In this document: positions 26,632-35,946 of the stretch, in pieces | Layout of the letters: each line of letters opens with the position of its first letter | Numbering within the stretch: position 1 is the stretch's first letter | Assembly (NCBI RefSeq): GCF_018128065.1 | Contig: NZ_CP072360.1 | Location: 1,796,478-1,860,477, forward strand | DNA length: 64,000 nucleotides | Source: Prevotella melaninogenica | GTDB taxonomy: Bacteria > Bacteroidota > Bacteroidia > Bacteroidales > Bacteroidaceae | Direction of reading: 5' to 3' | Program-made: the position numbers and the translations under genes | Notes under the pieces: generated by a model | The model's database searches: none | Seen by the model: only the letters and a program-made list of their open reading frames with translations | Told to the model about the DNA's origin: nothing

Positions 26632-27498
26632 CTACTTAACGTCTCGTGTCATATCCTCCTTGAGTCGTTTATGTTCTTCCAGCATCTTTACAGCACGCTC
26701 ATGAGCAATACGAGCAGGCTCACTTGTAGCCTCATCTTCAGGACGGATGCGCATAGTGTTGGCAGCCTTGATGAGGTCTTTCACAACCTCACCGCCTGCT
26801 ATCAATCCTGCAGCAGCTGGTACCCAAGCATTTGAGCTTGGAACGCTGCGAGTTGTCTGGTCCTCACTTGCATCAGTGCTACTTACAGAATCATCAGGAA
26901 ACTTGATACTTGTAAGCGGCTCTTCGGGACTATAAACAACTTTTAGATGTTTGATATTCGACTTACGAAGCTTCTTGCGAATCACCTTTGCTAATGGGTC
27001 ATTAATGGTTTTGAAGAGGTCAGTTACACGGAACTGAGTGGGGTCGAGTTTGAATGCTGCACCCATACAAGAGAGTAAGGGAGTTTTAACTTCATGACAA
27101 CGATAAACAAGATCTATCTTTGCCTTAACCGTATCGATGCAGTCAACGACATAATCATAAATGGAGAAGTCGAACTGGTCTGCTGTCTCTGGAAGATAAA
27201 AAGTCTGATACTTCCGCACAATACAATCGGGGTTGATATCATGGATACGTTCTTCTGCAACATCGACCTTATTCTTTCCAACGTTCTTTGTAGTGGTCAG
27301 AAGCTGTCGGTTGACATTCGTAATGCACACTGTATCATTGTCAATAATGTCAATAGCACCCACACCACTACGTGCAAGTACCTCAACAACATATCCTCCC
27401 ACTCCACCAACACCAAAGACTGCCACCCGACTACCTTTCAATGTGTCAACAGCAGGTCTGCCGAGAAGCATCTCAGTTCTTGAAAATTGACTTTGCAT
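26632..27498 (-). CDS. tcdA: tRNA threonylcarbamoyladenosine dehydratase (TcdA/CsdL-like)
   Basis: A ThiF/E1-like ATP-dependent enzyme that cyclises t6A37 of ANN-reading tRNAs to ct6A. The Rossmann nucleotide motif GVGGVGGYVVEVLARSGVG lies at about 29-47, followed by IIDNDTVCITNVNRQL. A later VDCIDTVKAKIDLV matches the family. The 288-residue length is somewhat longer than the E. coli protein, with a charged C-terminal tail (HERAVKMLEEHKRLKEDM). The protein is cytosolic. It starts 71 bases after the S1-domain gene stop and may be cotranscribed with it. Family is firm; the exact tRNA role is inferred from the family. Confidence 0.9.
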   Translation of the reverse strand: MQSQFSRTEMLLGRPAVDTLKGSRVAVFGVGGVGGYVVEVLARSGVGAIDIIDNDTVCITNVNRQLLTTTKNVGKNKVDVAEERIHDINPDCIVRKYQTFYLPETADQFDFSIYDYVVDCIDTVKAKIDLVYRCHEVKTPLLSCMGAAFKLDPTQFRVTDLFKTINDPLAKVIRKKLRKSNIKHLKVVYSPEEPLTSIKFPDDSVSSTDASEDQTTRSVPSSNAWVPAAAGLIAGGEVVKDLIKAANTMRIRPEDEATSEPARIAHERAVKMLEEHKRLKEDMTRDVK

Positions 27499-27570
27499 TG
27501 TGTTTGTTTATCCTTTTATGAAAGCCTCTCTAAACTCATCCAAAGAAGGAAAGGGATTAGAGAAAAGCCT

Positions 27571-28428
27571 TTATACTAACTTTATTGATAGTGGTTCAAC
27601 CATAATCAGATGACGCTTGTAAAGATCGCCAACTGCACGTTTATACACCTTCTTCGATACTTGGAAACGACGTTTGATATCCTCTGCTTCGCTCTTATCA
27701 CCGAGATCGCACACACCACCATTATCCTTCAAGTACTGAAGCAGAACTTCCGCAAAGTCTTCTGCGTGCTGTTGTCCTGTTGGCTGAAGTGTACAGTCAA
27801 TCTTACCATCACGACGAACCGTAGAGATGTAACCCTTCAAACGGTCACCAGTATGGACATACTGGAACACCTGATCCTCATAGATAAGTCCCGGATACTG
27901 ATTATCAACAATGACTTTGAAGCCAAGATCGGTCTTCTGCCATACCAGTAGGTCAACTTCCTGCCCATGCTTATAACCTCGTGGCTGTTCGTCAAGATAG
28001 TGCTCAACTTTTGCAGAGGCAACAAGACGATAGCTCTCTTCGTCAAGATGAACATAAACAATATAGCTATTGCCAATGACCATGCGCTTCTTTTGCTCAC
28101 GGAAAGGGCAAAAGAGGTCTTTCATCACACCCCAAGACAGGAACGCACCATACTCATTCACCCACGAACACTCCAAGTAAGCGAAGTCGCCTACCTGTGC
28201 CAAAGGTTCTTCAGTAGTTGCAATCGGGCGTTCATCCTGATCAAGATAGACAAACACCTCTAATTCATCACCAATCTCTGTTCCCTCTGGCACATACTTC
28301 TGAGGCATGAGAATCTCACCAGCCGGACCACCATCAAGATATAGTCCGAACGGATCACCATTGCCTTCACGCAAGGCAATCTTCTGTACTGTGAGCGTAT
28401 TGTATGCTCCAAGTTTTATTTTAGACAT
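27571..28428 (-). CDS. S1-like RNA-binding regulator, CvfB family
   Basis: A 285-residue cytosolic protein of the CvfB/YitL family: several S1/OB-fold modules (KIALREGNGDPFGLYLDGGP; GDFAYLECSWVNEYGAFLSWG; GDRLKGYISTVRRDGKIDCTL) and a C-terminal winged helix (about 235-285, KKVYKRAVGDLYKRHLIM). Family members bind RNA; the Staphylococcus member affects virulence-factor expression, but its role here is unknown. It is followed by tcdA on the same strand. A short perfect hairpin (28499-28516) lies upstream of its start. Family is fairly firm. Confidence 0.85.
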   Translation of the reverse strand: MSKIKLGAYNTLTVQKIALREGNGDPFGLYLDGGPAGEILMPQKYVPEGTEIGDELEVFVYLDQDERPIATTEEPLAQVGDFAYLECSWVNEYGAFLSWGVMKDLFCPFREQKKRMVIGNSYIVYVHLDEESYRLVASAKVEHYLDEQPRGYKHGQEVDLLVWQKTDLGFKVIVDNQYPGLIYEDQVFQYVHTGDRLKGYISTVRRDGKIDCTLQPTGQQHAEDFAEVLLQYLKDNGGVCDLGDKSEAEDIKRRFQVSKKVYKRAVGDLYKRHLIMVEPLSIKLV

Positions 28429-28498
28429 ATTTCCTGTTTTTAAATTGTCTGAAGCCAGAATGACATAAAGACATATTCTTTCAATGACATATTTTCTT

Positions 28499-28516
28499 AT
28501 CGAGCTTTCGCTCGAT
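28499..28516. terminator. Short perfect hairpin upstream of the S1-domain gene
   Basis: ATCGAGC pairs with GCTCGAT around a TTTC loop, just after the GxxExxY stop on the minus strand. There is no long T run, so it could be a weak terminator or a processing site. Confidence 0.4.
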
Positions 28517-28523
28517 TTACCTT

Positions 28524-28910
28524 TTAGTTATGAGGGTTATAAACCCTATACTTACGTTTAATCTCCAGCCGTTCAGTCGAGCCAAAATTTATAAGCAGCC
28601 CATTATCTATTCCAGACACAGAGAGATAGTTTACAAGCTGAATTGCGTGTGCTGGTAATAACTGAGCAACAGCTTTTAGTTCTATGATAACACATTTATC
28701 CACGACAATATCTGCACGAAAAACACCTATCACATGACCTTTATACATCACAGGCATCTCAACCTCTTCCTCTACTATCAATCCGGCTTCTCTAAGTTCT
28801 ATCAGCAGTGCTTTTTTATAAACACTCTCTAAATACCCAGCTACAAAATGGCTCCGAACCTCGTAGGCTTTATTGATTATCAGCTTTATAACCTCTTCAG
28901 TATTCATCAA
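28524..28910 (-). CDS. GxxExxY family protein
   Basis: A 128-residue protein of the GxxExxY family. The defining motif is GYLESVYKKAL at about residues 25-35. FRADIVVDKCVIIELKA (about 72-88) resembles a PD-(D/E)xK nuclease-like core, and the family is often annotated that way without proof of activity. It is cytosolic with no signal. Members are scattered in Bacteroidota genomes and can vary in copy number. Function is unknown; I make no further claim. It lies 84 bases downstream of lolD on the same strand. Confidence 0.85.
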   Translation of the reverse strand: MMNTEEVIKLIINKAYEVRSHFVAGYLESVYKKALLIELREAGLIVEEEVEMPVMYKGHVIGVFRADIVVDKCVIIELKAVAQLLPAHAIQLVNYLSVSGIDNGLLINFGSTERLEIKRKYRVYNPHN

Positions 28911-28972
28911 GCTATTAGTAATTATTAAGTTTATCGTCTACAAACATACTCTATAAAGAATATGTCATTATG

Positions 28973-29038
28973 TCATTCTGTCTTTCAACAAACATCATTC
29001 TGTCTCTTGACAGATGTCATTCTGTATCAAGCCGTCTT
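28973..29038. repeat. 22-bp TCATTCTGT direct repeat, 3 units
   Basis: TCATTCTG begins at 28973, 28995 and 29017, exactly 22 bases apart. The second and third units overlap the last codons of lolD, so part of the array is translated. With only three short units this is weaker than the other 22-bp arrays. Confidence 0.55.
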
Positions 29039-29669
29039 TAAGATGTATCGTTCTGTCTGTGATATTTGCGAGTCCCTCATCGTGTGTAACAATAACGAAG
29101 GTCTGACCGAACTTATCACGGAGATCGAAGAAGAGTTGGTGTAGTTCCTGCTTGTTCTTTGAGTCCAAACTACCCGAAGGTTCATCGGCAAGGATAACAG
29201 CAGGGTTGTTTACCAACGCACGCGCTACTGCCACACGCTGCTTTTCACCACCAGAAAGCTCATTAGGCTTGTGGTTAGCACGGTCGCTCAGACCCATAAA
29301 CTCCAATAGTTCTTCGGCACGCTGGCGTGCTTCCTTAGTTTTCTTCCCGGCAATATAAGCTGGAATCATAATATTCTCAAGGGCTGTAAACTCTGGAAGC
29401 AACTGATGGAACTGGAAGACAAAGCCCAAATGCTGGTTGCGAAAATCACTCAACTTACCAGCTGACAGGCTACCAACATCTACACCATCCACAACAACAG
29501 AACCACTATCAGGCTTATCCAGTGTTCCAAGAATCTGTAACAAGGTAGTCTTACCTGCTCCAGATGGACCAACAATACTGACAACCTCACCCTTCTCAAT
29601 GCGTAGGTCGATACCCTTCAACACTTGAAGCGAACCAAAACTTTTCGTTATGTTCTTAATGTCAATCAT
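28995..29669 (-). CDS. lolD: Lipoprotein-releasing ABC transporter ATPase LolD-like
   Basis: A 224-residue ABC ATPase with Walker [10 protein letters not shown] (about 34-42), signature LSGGEKQR (about 138-145), Walker [13 protein letters not shown] (about 158-169) and a TH motif near 190. It is closest to the LolD/FtsE-like single-domain group that works with a separate permease, here expected to release lipoproteins to LolA for outer-membrane transport. The permease genes are not adjacent, so a MacB-like partner cannot be excluded. The C-terminal codons overlap the 22-bp TCATTCTGT repeat. It starts 65 bases after the antiporter stop; a 9-bp repeat array fills that gap. Confidence 0.85.
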   Translation of the reverse strand: MIDIKNITKSFGSLQVLKGIDLRIEKGEVVSIVGPSGAGKTTLLQILGTLDKPDSGSVVVDGVDVGSLSAGKLSDFRNQHLGFVFQFHQLLPEFTALENIMIPAYIAGKKTKEARQRAEELLEFMGLSDRANHKPNELSGGEKQRVAVARALVNNPAVILADEPSGSLDSKNKQELHQLFFDLRDKFGQTFVIVTHDEGLANITDRTIHLKDGLIQNDICQETE

Positions 29670-29682
29670 ATTCTATTCTTTT

Positions 29683-29730
29683 ATTGGGCTATTGGGCTAA
29701 TTAGGCTAATAAGCCTAATTGGGCTAATAA
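29683..29730. repeat. 9-bp ATTAGGCTA-type array (locus 1)
   Basis: Five to six units of about 9 bases (ATTGGGCTA, ATTAGGCTA, ATAAGCCTA, ATTGGGCTA, ATAACCTCT) lie between the antiporter and lolD. Related arrays occur at 35871, 37287, 59329 and 63798. Confidence 0.7.
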
Positions 29731-29734
29731 CCTC

Positions 29735-31852
29735 TTACACCTTATTATGAATCCACTCTCTCACAGCCTCGTATGCACTGCGTTCCTCCGTATGCTGTGG
29801 CTGCGCAAAGGTCATATCGTCCATTCGATTACCATACTGATCAGGAAAGATAATCATAATTGTCTTGCCCTTAACACATTTATTCAGCTCCTCTGGCAAT
29901 CTCTCCATCGCAGTCTTATAGGATATCGTACCCTTGCGTGCTGTCACAATGACAAAGAGATGATCCTCTCTAACCTTCGAACCAAGCATAGGCAACTCGT
30001 TCCAATGGTTCATCTCCTCATATTCAGCTCTTACACTTGGGAAACGATTGCGGATAAACTCATTCACAAGTACCAAAGTATCCTTACGTCCGTGGAAAAT
30101 GATACGACACTCTAAGTTACCTGCCATACGTGCTAATCGTTCTAACCAACGATAGAAACCTGGTTCAAACTCAGCACGAGAAGGGATAGCTACTTGTATT
30201 CGACGAATTGTATTCAACGGTTGGAGAATACGTGTCACGATAATCTGACGACTCAATCCGTTATAAAGACTTCGTGTGAACTCTCCCCAAAAGCTACGGC
30301 TTATCTCCTTATGAAAGTGTAATCCCATCAGAATCTCTGATGCCTGAAATTCTTTAAAAGCATGCTTGATACCATTAGCAATATTAGCAGCAATACGTAC
30401 CTGCGTTGTCATTGGAACATCTGAAGCACTCGCCAAATCACAGAGATGGGTCAACAAACGCTGTCCCTCCGCCTGATTATGGAGCATATTCACATCATCA
30501 TAAACTACATTCAAAGCCACCAACTCTCGTTTCAAACGTGGGTTACGCATCAACGTAGCCATGGTAACAAGATTATCAGAATACTCTGGGTACTTTACAG
30601 GTATAAGTATCTTCTCATCATCGAGGTCCTTCATCAAATCCATGTCGTCCTTCTCCTGCAAACGAAGCCGTTGTGCAGCTCGTTCGGTAATGACAGTTGA
30701 GATGACACAGGTGAAAAGAATCATAATAACAATACCATTCAACACCTCATCACCAAAGAGATACTGTCTTGGAGCAATCTCCAATCTACGCCCTACCATT
30801 ACCATCGCAATAGCACCAGCGGCATGGGCACTGGTCAAACCGAACATCATGTGACCTGCCAACCAAGACATACGAAATATACGAGCTGCCAAGTAGGCAG
30901 CCACAGCCTTACCCAAAGTACCAAAGAATACGATACAGAATACAACCCAAAGAATCTTACTTCCTGCAAAAAGTAGGCGTACGTTTATCAACATACCCAC
31001 GCCAATAAGGAAGTAAGGAATAAACAAAGCGTTACCCGTAAACTCTATGCGATTCATCAATGGAGATACCTTTGGCACAAATCGGTTCAATATCAAACCA
31101 GACATGAACGCTCCGAAGATTCCTTCCAAACCTACTGCATCAGACAAAGCTGCCGAAAGAAAGACGATAGCAAGGATGAAGATAAACTGCATCACTGCAT
31201 CTGAATAGCGACGAAGAAACCAGCGTGTCACACGTGGAATCACCATAATAAGACCAACACAATAAGCTACAAACTTCAGAATGAATAGTAGCCAAAAGAG
31301 TATACCACCATTCCCATGAAACGAGTTAACAATGGATGCCATGACTATCAACGCCATAAAGAGTGCCATCATTGACGAACCCACACTCAACGTTGAACTT
31401 GTATGCCGTGTCAGTCCGTATCGCCCTACTATCGGATAGGCTATCAACGTATTAGATGCCATGATTGCTGCGAGTAGCAGTGATGCCAAAGGGATGTACC
31501 CCAAAAGACCGACTCCCATAAAATAGGTCATTGTAAAGGGGACGAGGAAGGTTAACAACCCGAAGACCACCACCCTATTTCGGTTTTTCTTCAGTCCCTC
31601 CATATCCATTTCCAGACCTGCAAGGAACATGATATAAAATAGTCCTACACGCCCAAAAAGTTCAAACGAAGCATCACGACCAAGGATATTCAGCCCATAC
31701 TTACCGACAAGAACACCCGCCAGTACCATTCCAATGATATGTGGAATGCGCAGTCGTCCCATTATGATAGGCGAAAGCAATATCATCAGCAGTACAACAA
31801 AGAAAATCAATGTCGGGTCGGTTATCGGGAAATATTGAGATAAATTCAACAT
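29735..31852 (-). CDS. CPA2-family cation:proton antiporter with cytosolic domain
   Basis: A 705-residue membrane protein. Residues about 1-400 form a twelve-helix Na+/H+-exchanger-type domain (LRIPHIIGMVLAGVLVGKYG; FMSGLILNRFVPKV). The C-terminal 300 residues are hydrophilic, with a Rossmann-like or USP-like layout (MATLMRNPRLKRELVALNVV; ILMGLHFHKEIS), often used to sense nucleotides or stress. It would exchange Na+ or K+ for protons and help pH or osmotic balance. A TAnnTTTG promoter lies at 31876-31883. Family is firm; the ion and ligand are unknown. Confidence 0.88.
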   Translation of the reverse strand: MLNLSQYFPITDPTLIFFVVLLMILLSPIIMGRLRIPHIIGMVLAGVLVGKYGLNILGRDASFELFGRVGLFYIMFLAGLEMDMEGLKKNRNRVVVFGLLTFLVPFTMTYFMGVGLLGYIPLASLLLAAIMASNTLIAYPIVGRYGLTRHTSSTLSVGSSMMALFMALIVMASIVNSFHGNGGILFWLLFILKFVAYCVGLIMVIPRVTRWFLRRYSDAVMQFIFILAIVFLSAALSDAVGLEGIFGAFMSGLILNRFVPKVSPLMNRIEFTGNALFIPYFLIGVGMLINVRLLFAGSKILWVVFCIVFFGTLGKAVAAYLAARIFRMSWLAGHMMFGLTSAHAAGAIAMVMVGRRLEIAPRQYLFGDEVLNGIVIMILFTCVISTVITERAAQRLRLQEKDDMDLMKDLDDEKILIPVKYPEYSDNLVTMATLMRNPRLKRELVALNVVYDDVNMLHNQAEGQRLLTHLCDLASASDVPMTTQVRIAANIANGIKHAFKEFQASEILMGLHFHKEISRSFWGEFTRSLYNGLSRQIIVTRILQPLNTIRRIQVAIPSRAEFEPGFYRWLERLARMAGNLECRIIFHGRKDTLVLVNEFIRNRFPSVRAEYEEMNHWNELPMLGSKVREDHLFVIVTARKGTISYKTAMERLPEELNKCVKGKTIMIIFPDQYGNRMDDMTFAQPQHTEERSAYEAVREWIHNKV

Positions 31853-31875
31853 GCGTGTCTATAAATTACTGTCTG

Positions 31876-31883
31876 CAAAGTTA
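31876..31883 (-). promoter_or_regulatory. Promoter -7 box for the antiporter
   Basis: TAACTTTG on the minus strand, 24 bases upstream of the start, matches TAnnTTTG. Confidence 0.6.
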
Positions 31884-32010
31884 CGAAAAAACTTTTGCAA
31901 CAGCCTAATAATACTTCCCTAATACATCGATATATAATCATTACTAAATAAAAGAAAACGACAGTCTATCACAGTTATATCTATAAAAAACGAAAAAAGA
32001 CTAACATACC

Positions 32011-32042
32011 GTTGCTTATCTTAAGGGAAAATGGTAAATTTG
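32011..32042 (+). promoter_or_regulatory. Promoter for asd
   Basis: GTTG (32011-32014), a 20-base spacer and TAAATTTG (32035-32042), 40 bases before the start codon. Confidence 0.65.
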
Positions 32043-32082
32043 CAACTACGAATAGGTTAGTAAACAAATAAAGATAAAAGAT

Positions 32083-33096
32083 ATGAAAGTAGCAATTATT
32101 GGTGCCAGTGGTGCCGTAGGTCAGGAGTTCCTACGCATCTTAGCTGAGAGAAACTTCCCAATGGACGAGCTTGTCCTCTTTGGTTCAAAGCGTTCAGCTG
32201 GTAAGAAATATACATTCAAGGGTAAGGAATACGAGGTAAAACTGCTCCAGCACAACGATGATTTCAAGGATGTAGACATCGCTTTCACCAGTGCAGGTGG
32301 CGGTACTTCTGCTGAATTTGCTGAGACTATCACCAAGTATGGTGCTGTCATGATTGACAATTCAAGTCAGTTCCGTCAAGATGATGATGTGCCATTGGTT
32401 GTTCCAGAGATTAATGCCGAAGATGCATTGAACCGTCCACGTGGTATCATTGCCAACCCTAATTGTACTACTATTATGATGGTTGTCGTATTGAATCCAA
32501 TCGATAAGCTCAGCCATATCAAGAAGATACATATCAGCAGCTATCAGAGTGCTTCTGGTGCAGGTGCTGCCGCTATGGAAGAGTTGCAACAACAGTACAA
32601 GGAACTTGTTGAGACTGGTGAGGTGAAGACTGTTGAGAAGTTCCCACATCAGTTGGCATACAATGTCATCCCACAGATTGACAAGATGACCGAGAACGAC
32701 TATACGAAGGAAGAGATGAAAATGTTCAACGAAACACGTAAGATTATGCACTCTGACGTGCGTACTTCTGCAACCTGTGTTCGCGTGTCTTCTCTCCGCA
32801 GTCACTCTGAGGCTGTATGGTTTGAGACCGAGCGTCCACTCTCTGTTGAGGAGATTCGTGAGGCGTTGAAGGCTGCTCCAGGTGTCACTGTCGTTGATGA
32901 TCCACAGAATTACGTCTACCCAATGCCACTTGAGAGTGCTGGTCACGATGATATCTATGTGGGCCGTATCCGTAAAGACCTTGCTGATGACAATGGCAAT
33001 ACGCTTTGGCTCACAGGTGATCAGATTCGTAAGGGTGCCGCATTGAATGCTGTACAAATTGCAGAGTACTTGATTAAGGTGGGGAATGTAAAGTAA
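32083..33096 (+). CDS. asd: Aspartate-semialdehyde dehydrogenase
   Basis: This enzyme reduces aspartyl phosphate to aspartate semialdehyde, the branch point to lysine/diaminopimelate, threonine and methionine; peptidoglycan needs it for diaminopimelate. The NADP-binding loop [10 protein letters not shown] is at 7-16 and the catalytic Cys is in [12 protein letters not shown] (about residue 128). [16 protein letters not shown] (about 153-168) follows. The 337-residue length is normal. A terminator lies at 33157-33198. The protein is cytosolic. Identification is firm. Confidence 0.96.
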   Translation: MKVAIIGASGAVGQEFLRILAERNFPMDELVLFGSKRSAGKKYTFKGKEYEVKLLQHNDDFKDVDIAFTSAGGGTSAEFAETITKYGAVMIDNSSQFRQDDDVPLVVPEINAEDALNRPRGIIANPNCTTIMMVVVLNPIDKLSHIKKIHISSYQSASGAGAAAMEELQQQYKELVETGEVKTVEKFPHQLAYNVIPQIDKMTENDYTKEEMKMFNETRKIMHSDVRTSATCVRVSSLRSHSEAVWFETERPLSVEEIREALKAAPGVTVVDDPQNYVYPMPLESAGHDDIYVGRIRKDLADDNGNTLWLTGDQIRKGAALNAVQIAEYLIKVGNVK

Positions 33097-33156
33097 GCCT
33101 TCCCCCCATAAGAGCGAGAGTGATTACCGAAAAGGATAGGTTACTAAACATAAGGA

Positions 33157-33198
33157 AAGAGCGTATCAGGAAGTTCTTAACTTTCTTGATACGCTCTT
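33157..33198 (+). terminator. Intrinsic terminator of asd
   Basis: AAGAGCGTATCA pairs with TGATACGCTCTT around a partly paired interior. It lies 60 bases past the asd stop. The following T run is short, so it is a good hairpin with a weak tail. Confidence 0.6.
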
Positions 33199-33459
33199 CT
33201 GTTATCATCTAATTATCGTTTCTATAAGCGACTTACGTGATGGGGGGAGTAATTTCGGTTCTTCCGTTAAATGCGTAGATGCCTATTGCGTATAGAAGAG
33301 TTGAAAACTATTCCTTCTAATATCTAAAAAAAGCTGGTTATGATTTGAGAAAAAACATTACATTATTCCGAAAGAAAGTCCTATAAAAATAGCCAAAAAC
33401 GAGCATAAAAAGCAGTCTTGCAACTTGCATAATATCAATTAGTTACAAAAGTCTCTTGC

Positions 33460-33569
33460 AAAAGGTGCTTAATTGGACTTCAAAAGGGCGTTAGTAAGAC
33501 CTCAAAAGGGCATCTCTTCAAAGCCAATTGGGCGTCTTTTCAAAGCCAAAAGAGCATGTGTAGCTTTTA
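33460..33569. repeat. 22-bp AAAAGGGC array, 5 units
   Basis: Units begin at 33460, 33482, 33504, 33526 and 33548, exactly 22 bases apart, with starts AAAAGGTGC, AAAAGGGCG, AAAAGGGCA, AATTGGGCG and AAAAGAGCA and often ending AAAGCC or GACCTC. A partial sixth unit may precede it at 33438. Confidence 0.8.
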
Positions 33570-33960
33570 ATGAGTGCGAAAATGTTTTACACAACCTAAC
33601 GAACAAAGAGGTAAGTTGATCTTAGTATGTGTAAAACAGAGCGATGAATAGATCTGTAACTATCTGCCTTTTCTGTTCAGTTGTCTTTTTGTTTATACTT
33701 TCTCCATGAGTATCTACAATTACAGAATCATATTTATGTCAGCGATAAACCTATAAGCGAGGTCTATAAATTACCACCGAAATCAAATCATAAAATCATG
33801 GATTACGTTTTGTCATCTTACGGACTCTCTTCTACTCAAATTATGACAAAGCTAATTAATACCCCTCTTTAACGAAAGAACTCTAATTTGCCTAATAAGT
33901 CCAATGGGAGCTTCCTACTATTTTCTTTACTTTCTTTTCTCTCTTTCATTATTTTATTTG

Positions 33961-33968
33961 TACATTTG
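33961..33968 (+). promoter_or_regulatory. Promoter -7 box for the lplA-lipA fusion
   Basis: TACATTTG matches TAnnTTTG, 25 bases before the ATG at 33994. It supports that start over the longer open frame. No clean TTTG box is at the usual distance. Confidence 0.55.
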
Positions 33969-33993
33969 TTCCCATAAAAAATCAATACCAACG

Positions 33994-35817
33994 ATGAAAT
34001 ATATCCTACTACCTAAACCAGATACGATCCATCAACTGCCTTTCTACTTTGCTGTGGAAGAATATGTAGCACGCCACTACACCGACGATGATTATTTCAT
34101 AGGATGGCGTGTGCGTCCAACGGTGATGTTGGGACGCAACCAACTAATTGACAATGAGGTAAACACCGACTACTGCAAAGAACACAAGATTGATATTTTC
34201 AGACGGAAAAGCGGTGGCGGATGTATCTATGCCGACACAGGCTGTATCCAGTTTTCTTATATATCTCGTGCAGTCAATGCCAATGAAGCCTTCGCTCAAT
34301 ATATGCAACGGATGGCAGATTTGCTGCAAGGACTGAAGATTGACGCAAAGCTTTCGGGACGTAATGACATTCTCATAGACAACACAAAGGTGTCAGGCTG
34401 CGCCTTCTATCAGCTCACAAACCGAAGTGTACTGCATAACTCCCTACTCTTTGACACCCAACTTGACCACCTTTCTAATGCGCTCACACCAGCAAAGGAG
34501 AAGCTACAGAGCAAAGGTGTGAAATCTGTCAGACAGCGGGTTACAAACGTAGCAGACTATACACAGCAGGACATCTTAACATTCATGGATTATGTACGAC
34601 AAGAAATGTGCGGTACGGAGGTTTTAGAACTAACGGAAGACGATATGAAAGGGGTGTCTGAGATTGAAAAAGAATTAGTCTCCGATGAGTTTGTTTATGG
34701 GAAAAATCCGAAATACTCTCTCGTTCGTAAACATCGCTTTGAAGGTGTCGGGACATTAGAGGCGCATATAGAACTGAAGAACAACGTCATTGTAAGTATC
34801 AACTTAGTCGGCGATTACTTTCTTCTTGGCGACATCGACCACGATTTCCTCAGCCTACTAAAGGGCTGTGCGTTCACAAGAGAGGCTGTTGAAGAAAGAT
34901 TACAAAACATAGACCTATCCACAATTATCCGTGGTCTAAAGCCACGACAATTCTTACGTTTGCTCTTTGGACGTGAGCCACACGTGATGAAACCAGAGTG
35001 GTTGAAGATTGATCTCACATCGAAGAAGTCAACTGGTGAGACTGCGGGCATTCTTGCAAAGCATCATCTGAACACTATCTGCACGAGCGGTCTCTGTCCA
35101 AATCGTTCGGAATGCTGGATGGCACGCACAGCAACTTTGATGATTGGAGGTGACATCTGCACCCGAAAGTGTCGCTTCTGTAATACGCTAAGTGGTCGCC
35201 CCAGACGACTCAACCCTGACGAACCACGTCATGTAGCAGAGTCGGTGAAGGCACTCAAACTGCGTTATGCCGTCATCACATCCGTTGACCGTGACGACCT
35301 GCCCGACTATGGTGCAGCGCATTGGGTAAAAACCATCGAAGAGATTCGTCGAATGAATCCTGACACAAAGATAGAACTGTTAATCCCTGACTTTATGGGT
35401 AAGGTTGAACTCATACGACAAGTAATGGCAACACGTCCACACGTAGCAGGACATAATATGGAAACCGTGCGTCGGCTCACGCCATCCGTACGCTCCGTGG
35501 CACGCTATGAGCGTAGTTTAGACGTGCTACGAGAGATTACGAACTGTGGCATCACAGCCAAGACCGGCTTCATGCTTGGCTTAGGTGAGACACATGAAGA
35601 AATCTTAGAGACCATGGATGACATCCTTGCGACAGGCTGCCAACGTCTTACACTCGGACAATATCTCCAACCTACTGCGCAACATCTTCCTGTCAAGGCT
35701 TATATCACCCCCGAAAGGTTTGCAGAGTATAAAAAGATAGCATTAGAAAAAGGTTTTAAGCACGTGGTGAGCGGTCCACTTGTCCGCTCGTCCTATCATG
35801 CCGCAGAGGGTCTTTAA
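33994..35817 (+). CDS. lplA-lipA: Fused lipoate-protein ligase A and lipoyl synthase
   Basis: A 607-residue fusion. Residues about 1-320 are an LplA-like ligase that attaches scavenged lipoate or octanoate to lipoyl domains (RRKSGGGCIYAD; NDILIDNTKVSGCAFYQ with the catalytic Lys; and a C-terminal accessory domain). Residues about 325-607 are lipoyl synthase, a radical SAM enzyme: auxiliary cluster cysteines in CTSGLCPNRSEC (CX4CX5C), the SAM cluster CTRKCRFC (CX3CX2C) and the conserved C-terminal RSSY. It could thus load octanoate and then insert the two sulfurs, serving 2-oxoacid dehydrogenases and glycine cleavage. The frame is open to 33904 but this ATG, just after a -7 box, is the likely start. 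Fusion is seen directly; both activities are from family knowledge. Confidence 0.9.
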   Translation: MKYILLPKPDTIHQLPFYFAVEEYVARHYTDDDYFIGWRVRPTVMLGRNQLIDNEVNTDYCKEHKIDIFRRKSGGGCIYADTGCIQFSYISRAVNANEAFAQYMQRMADLLQGLKIDAKLSGRNDILIDNTKVSGCAFYQLTNRSVLHNSLLFDTQLDHLSNALTPAKEKLQSKGVKSVRQRVTNVADYTQQDILTFMDYVRQEMCGTEVLELTEDDMKGVSEIEKELVSDEFVYGKNPKYSLVRKHRFEGVGTLEAHIELKNNVIVSINLVGDYFLLGDIDHDFLSLLKGCAFTREAVEERLQNIDLSTIIRGLKPRQFLRLLFGREPHVMKPEWLKIDLTSKKSTGETAGILAKHHLNTICTSGLCPNRSECWMARTATLMIGGDICTRKCRFCNTLSGRPRRLNPDEPRHVAESVKALKLRYAVITSVDRDDLPDYGAAHWVKTIEEIRRMNPDTKIELLIPDFMGKVELIRQVMATRPHVAGHNMETVRRLTPSVRSVARYERSLDVLREITNCGITAKTGFMLGLGETHEEILETMDDILATGCQRLTLGQYLQPTAQHLPVKAYITPERFAEYKKIALEKGFKHVVSGPLVRSSYHAAEGL

Positions 35818-35870
35818 GCCATTGCTTACATGATGAGGGACACAAAGGGACATCGATAAAAGAACTGGTA

Positions 35871-35915
35871 TTGGGCTTATTAGGTCAATTAGCCTAATAA
35901 GCCCAATTAGTCCTA
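35871..35915. repeat. 9-bp ATTAGCCTA-type array (locus 2)
   Basis: About five 9-base units (TGGGCTTAT, TAGGTCAAT, TAGCCTAAT, AAGCCCAAT, TAGTCCTAT) follow the lplA-lipA stop and converge on the OmpA stop. Confidence 0.65.
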
Positions 35916-35946
35916 TCATCATAACAAAAAGTTTGATATACTTATC

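Larger units (their letters stand above)
33097..33993. other. Long intergenic region asd / lplA-lipA with AAAAGGGC array
   Basis: An 897-base gap with the asd terminator (33157-33198), a five-unit 22-bp AAAAGGGC array (33460-33569) and the lplA-lipA promoter box at 33961-33968. A 63-codon frame (33681-33872) lacks support as a gene. The frame upstream of 33994 is open but probably not translated. Confidence 0.55.

Noticed and set aside
33681..33872. A 63-codon plus-strand frame in the asd/lplA-lipA gap
   Set aside because: No family match, promoter or coding-like composition; the sequence is low-information AT-rich DNA.
33904..33993. A 30-residue extension of the lplA-lipA fusion
   Set aside because: It is hydrophobic and unlike any LplA N-terminus, and a TAnnTTTG box at 33961-33968 lies inside it.
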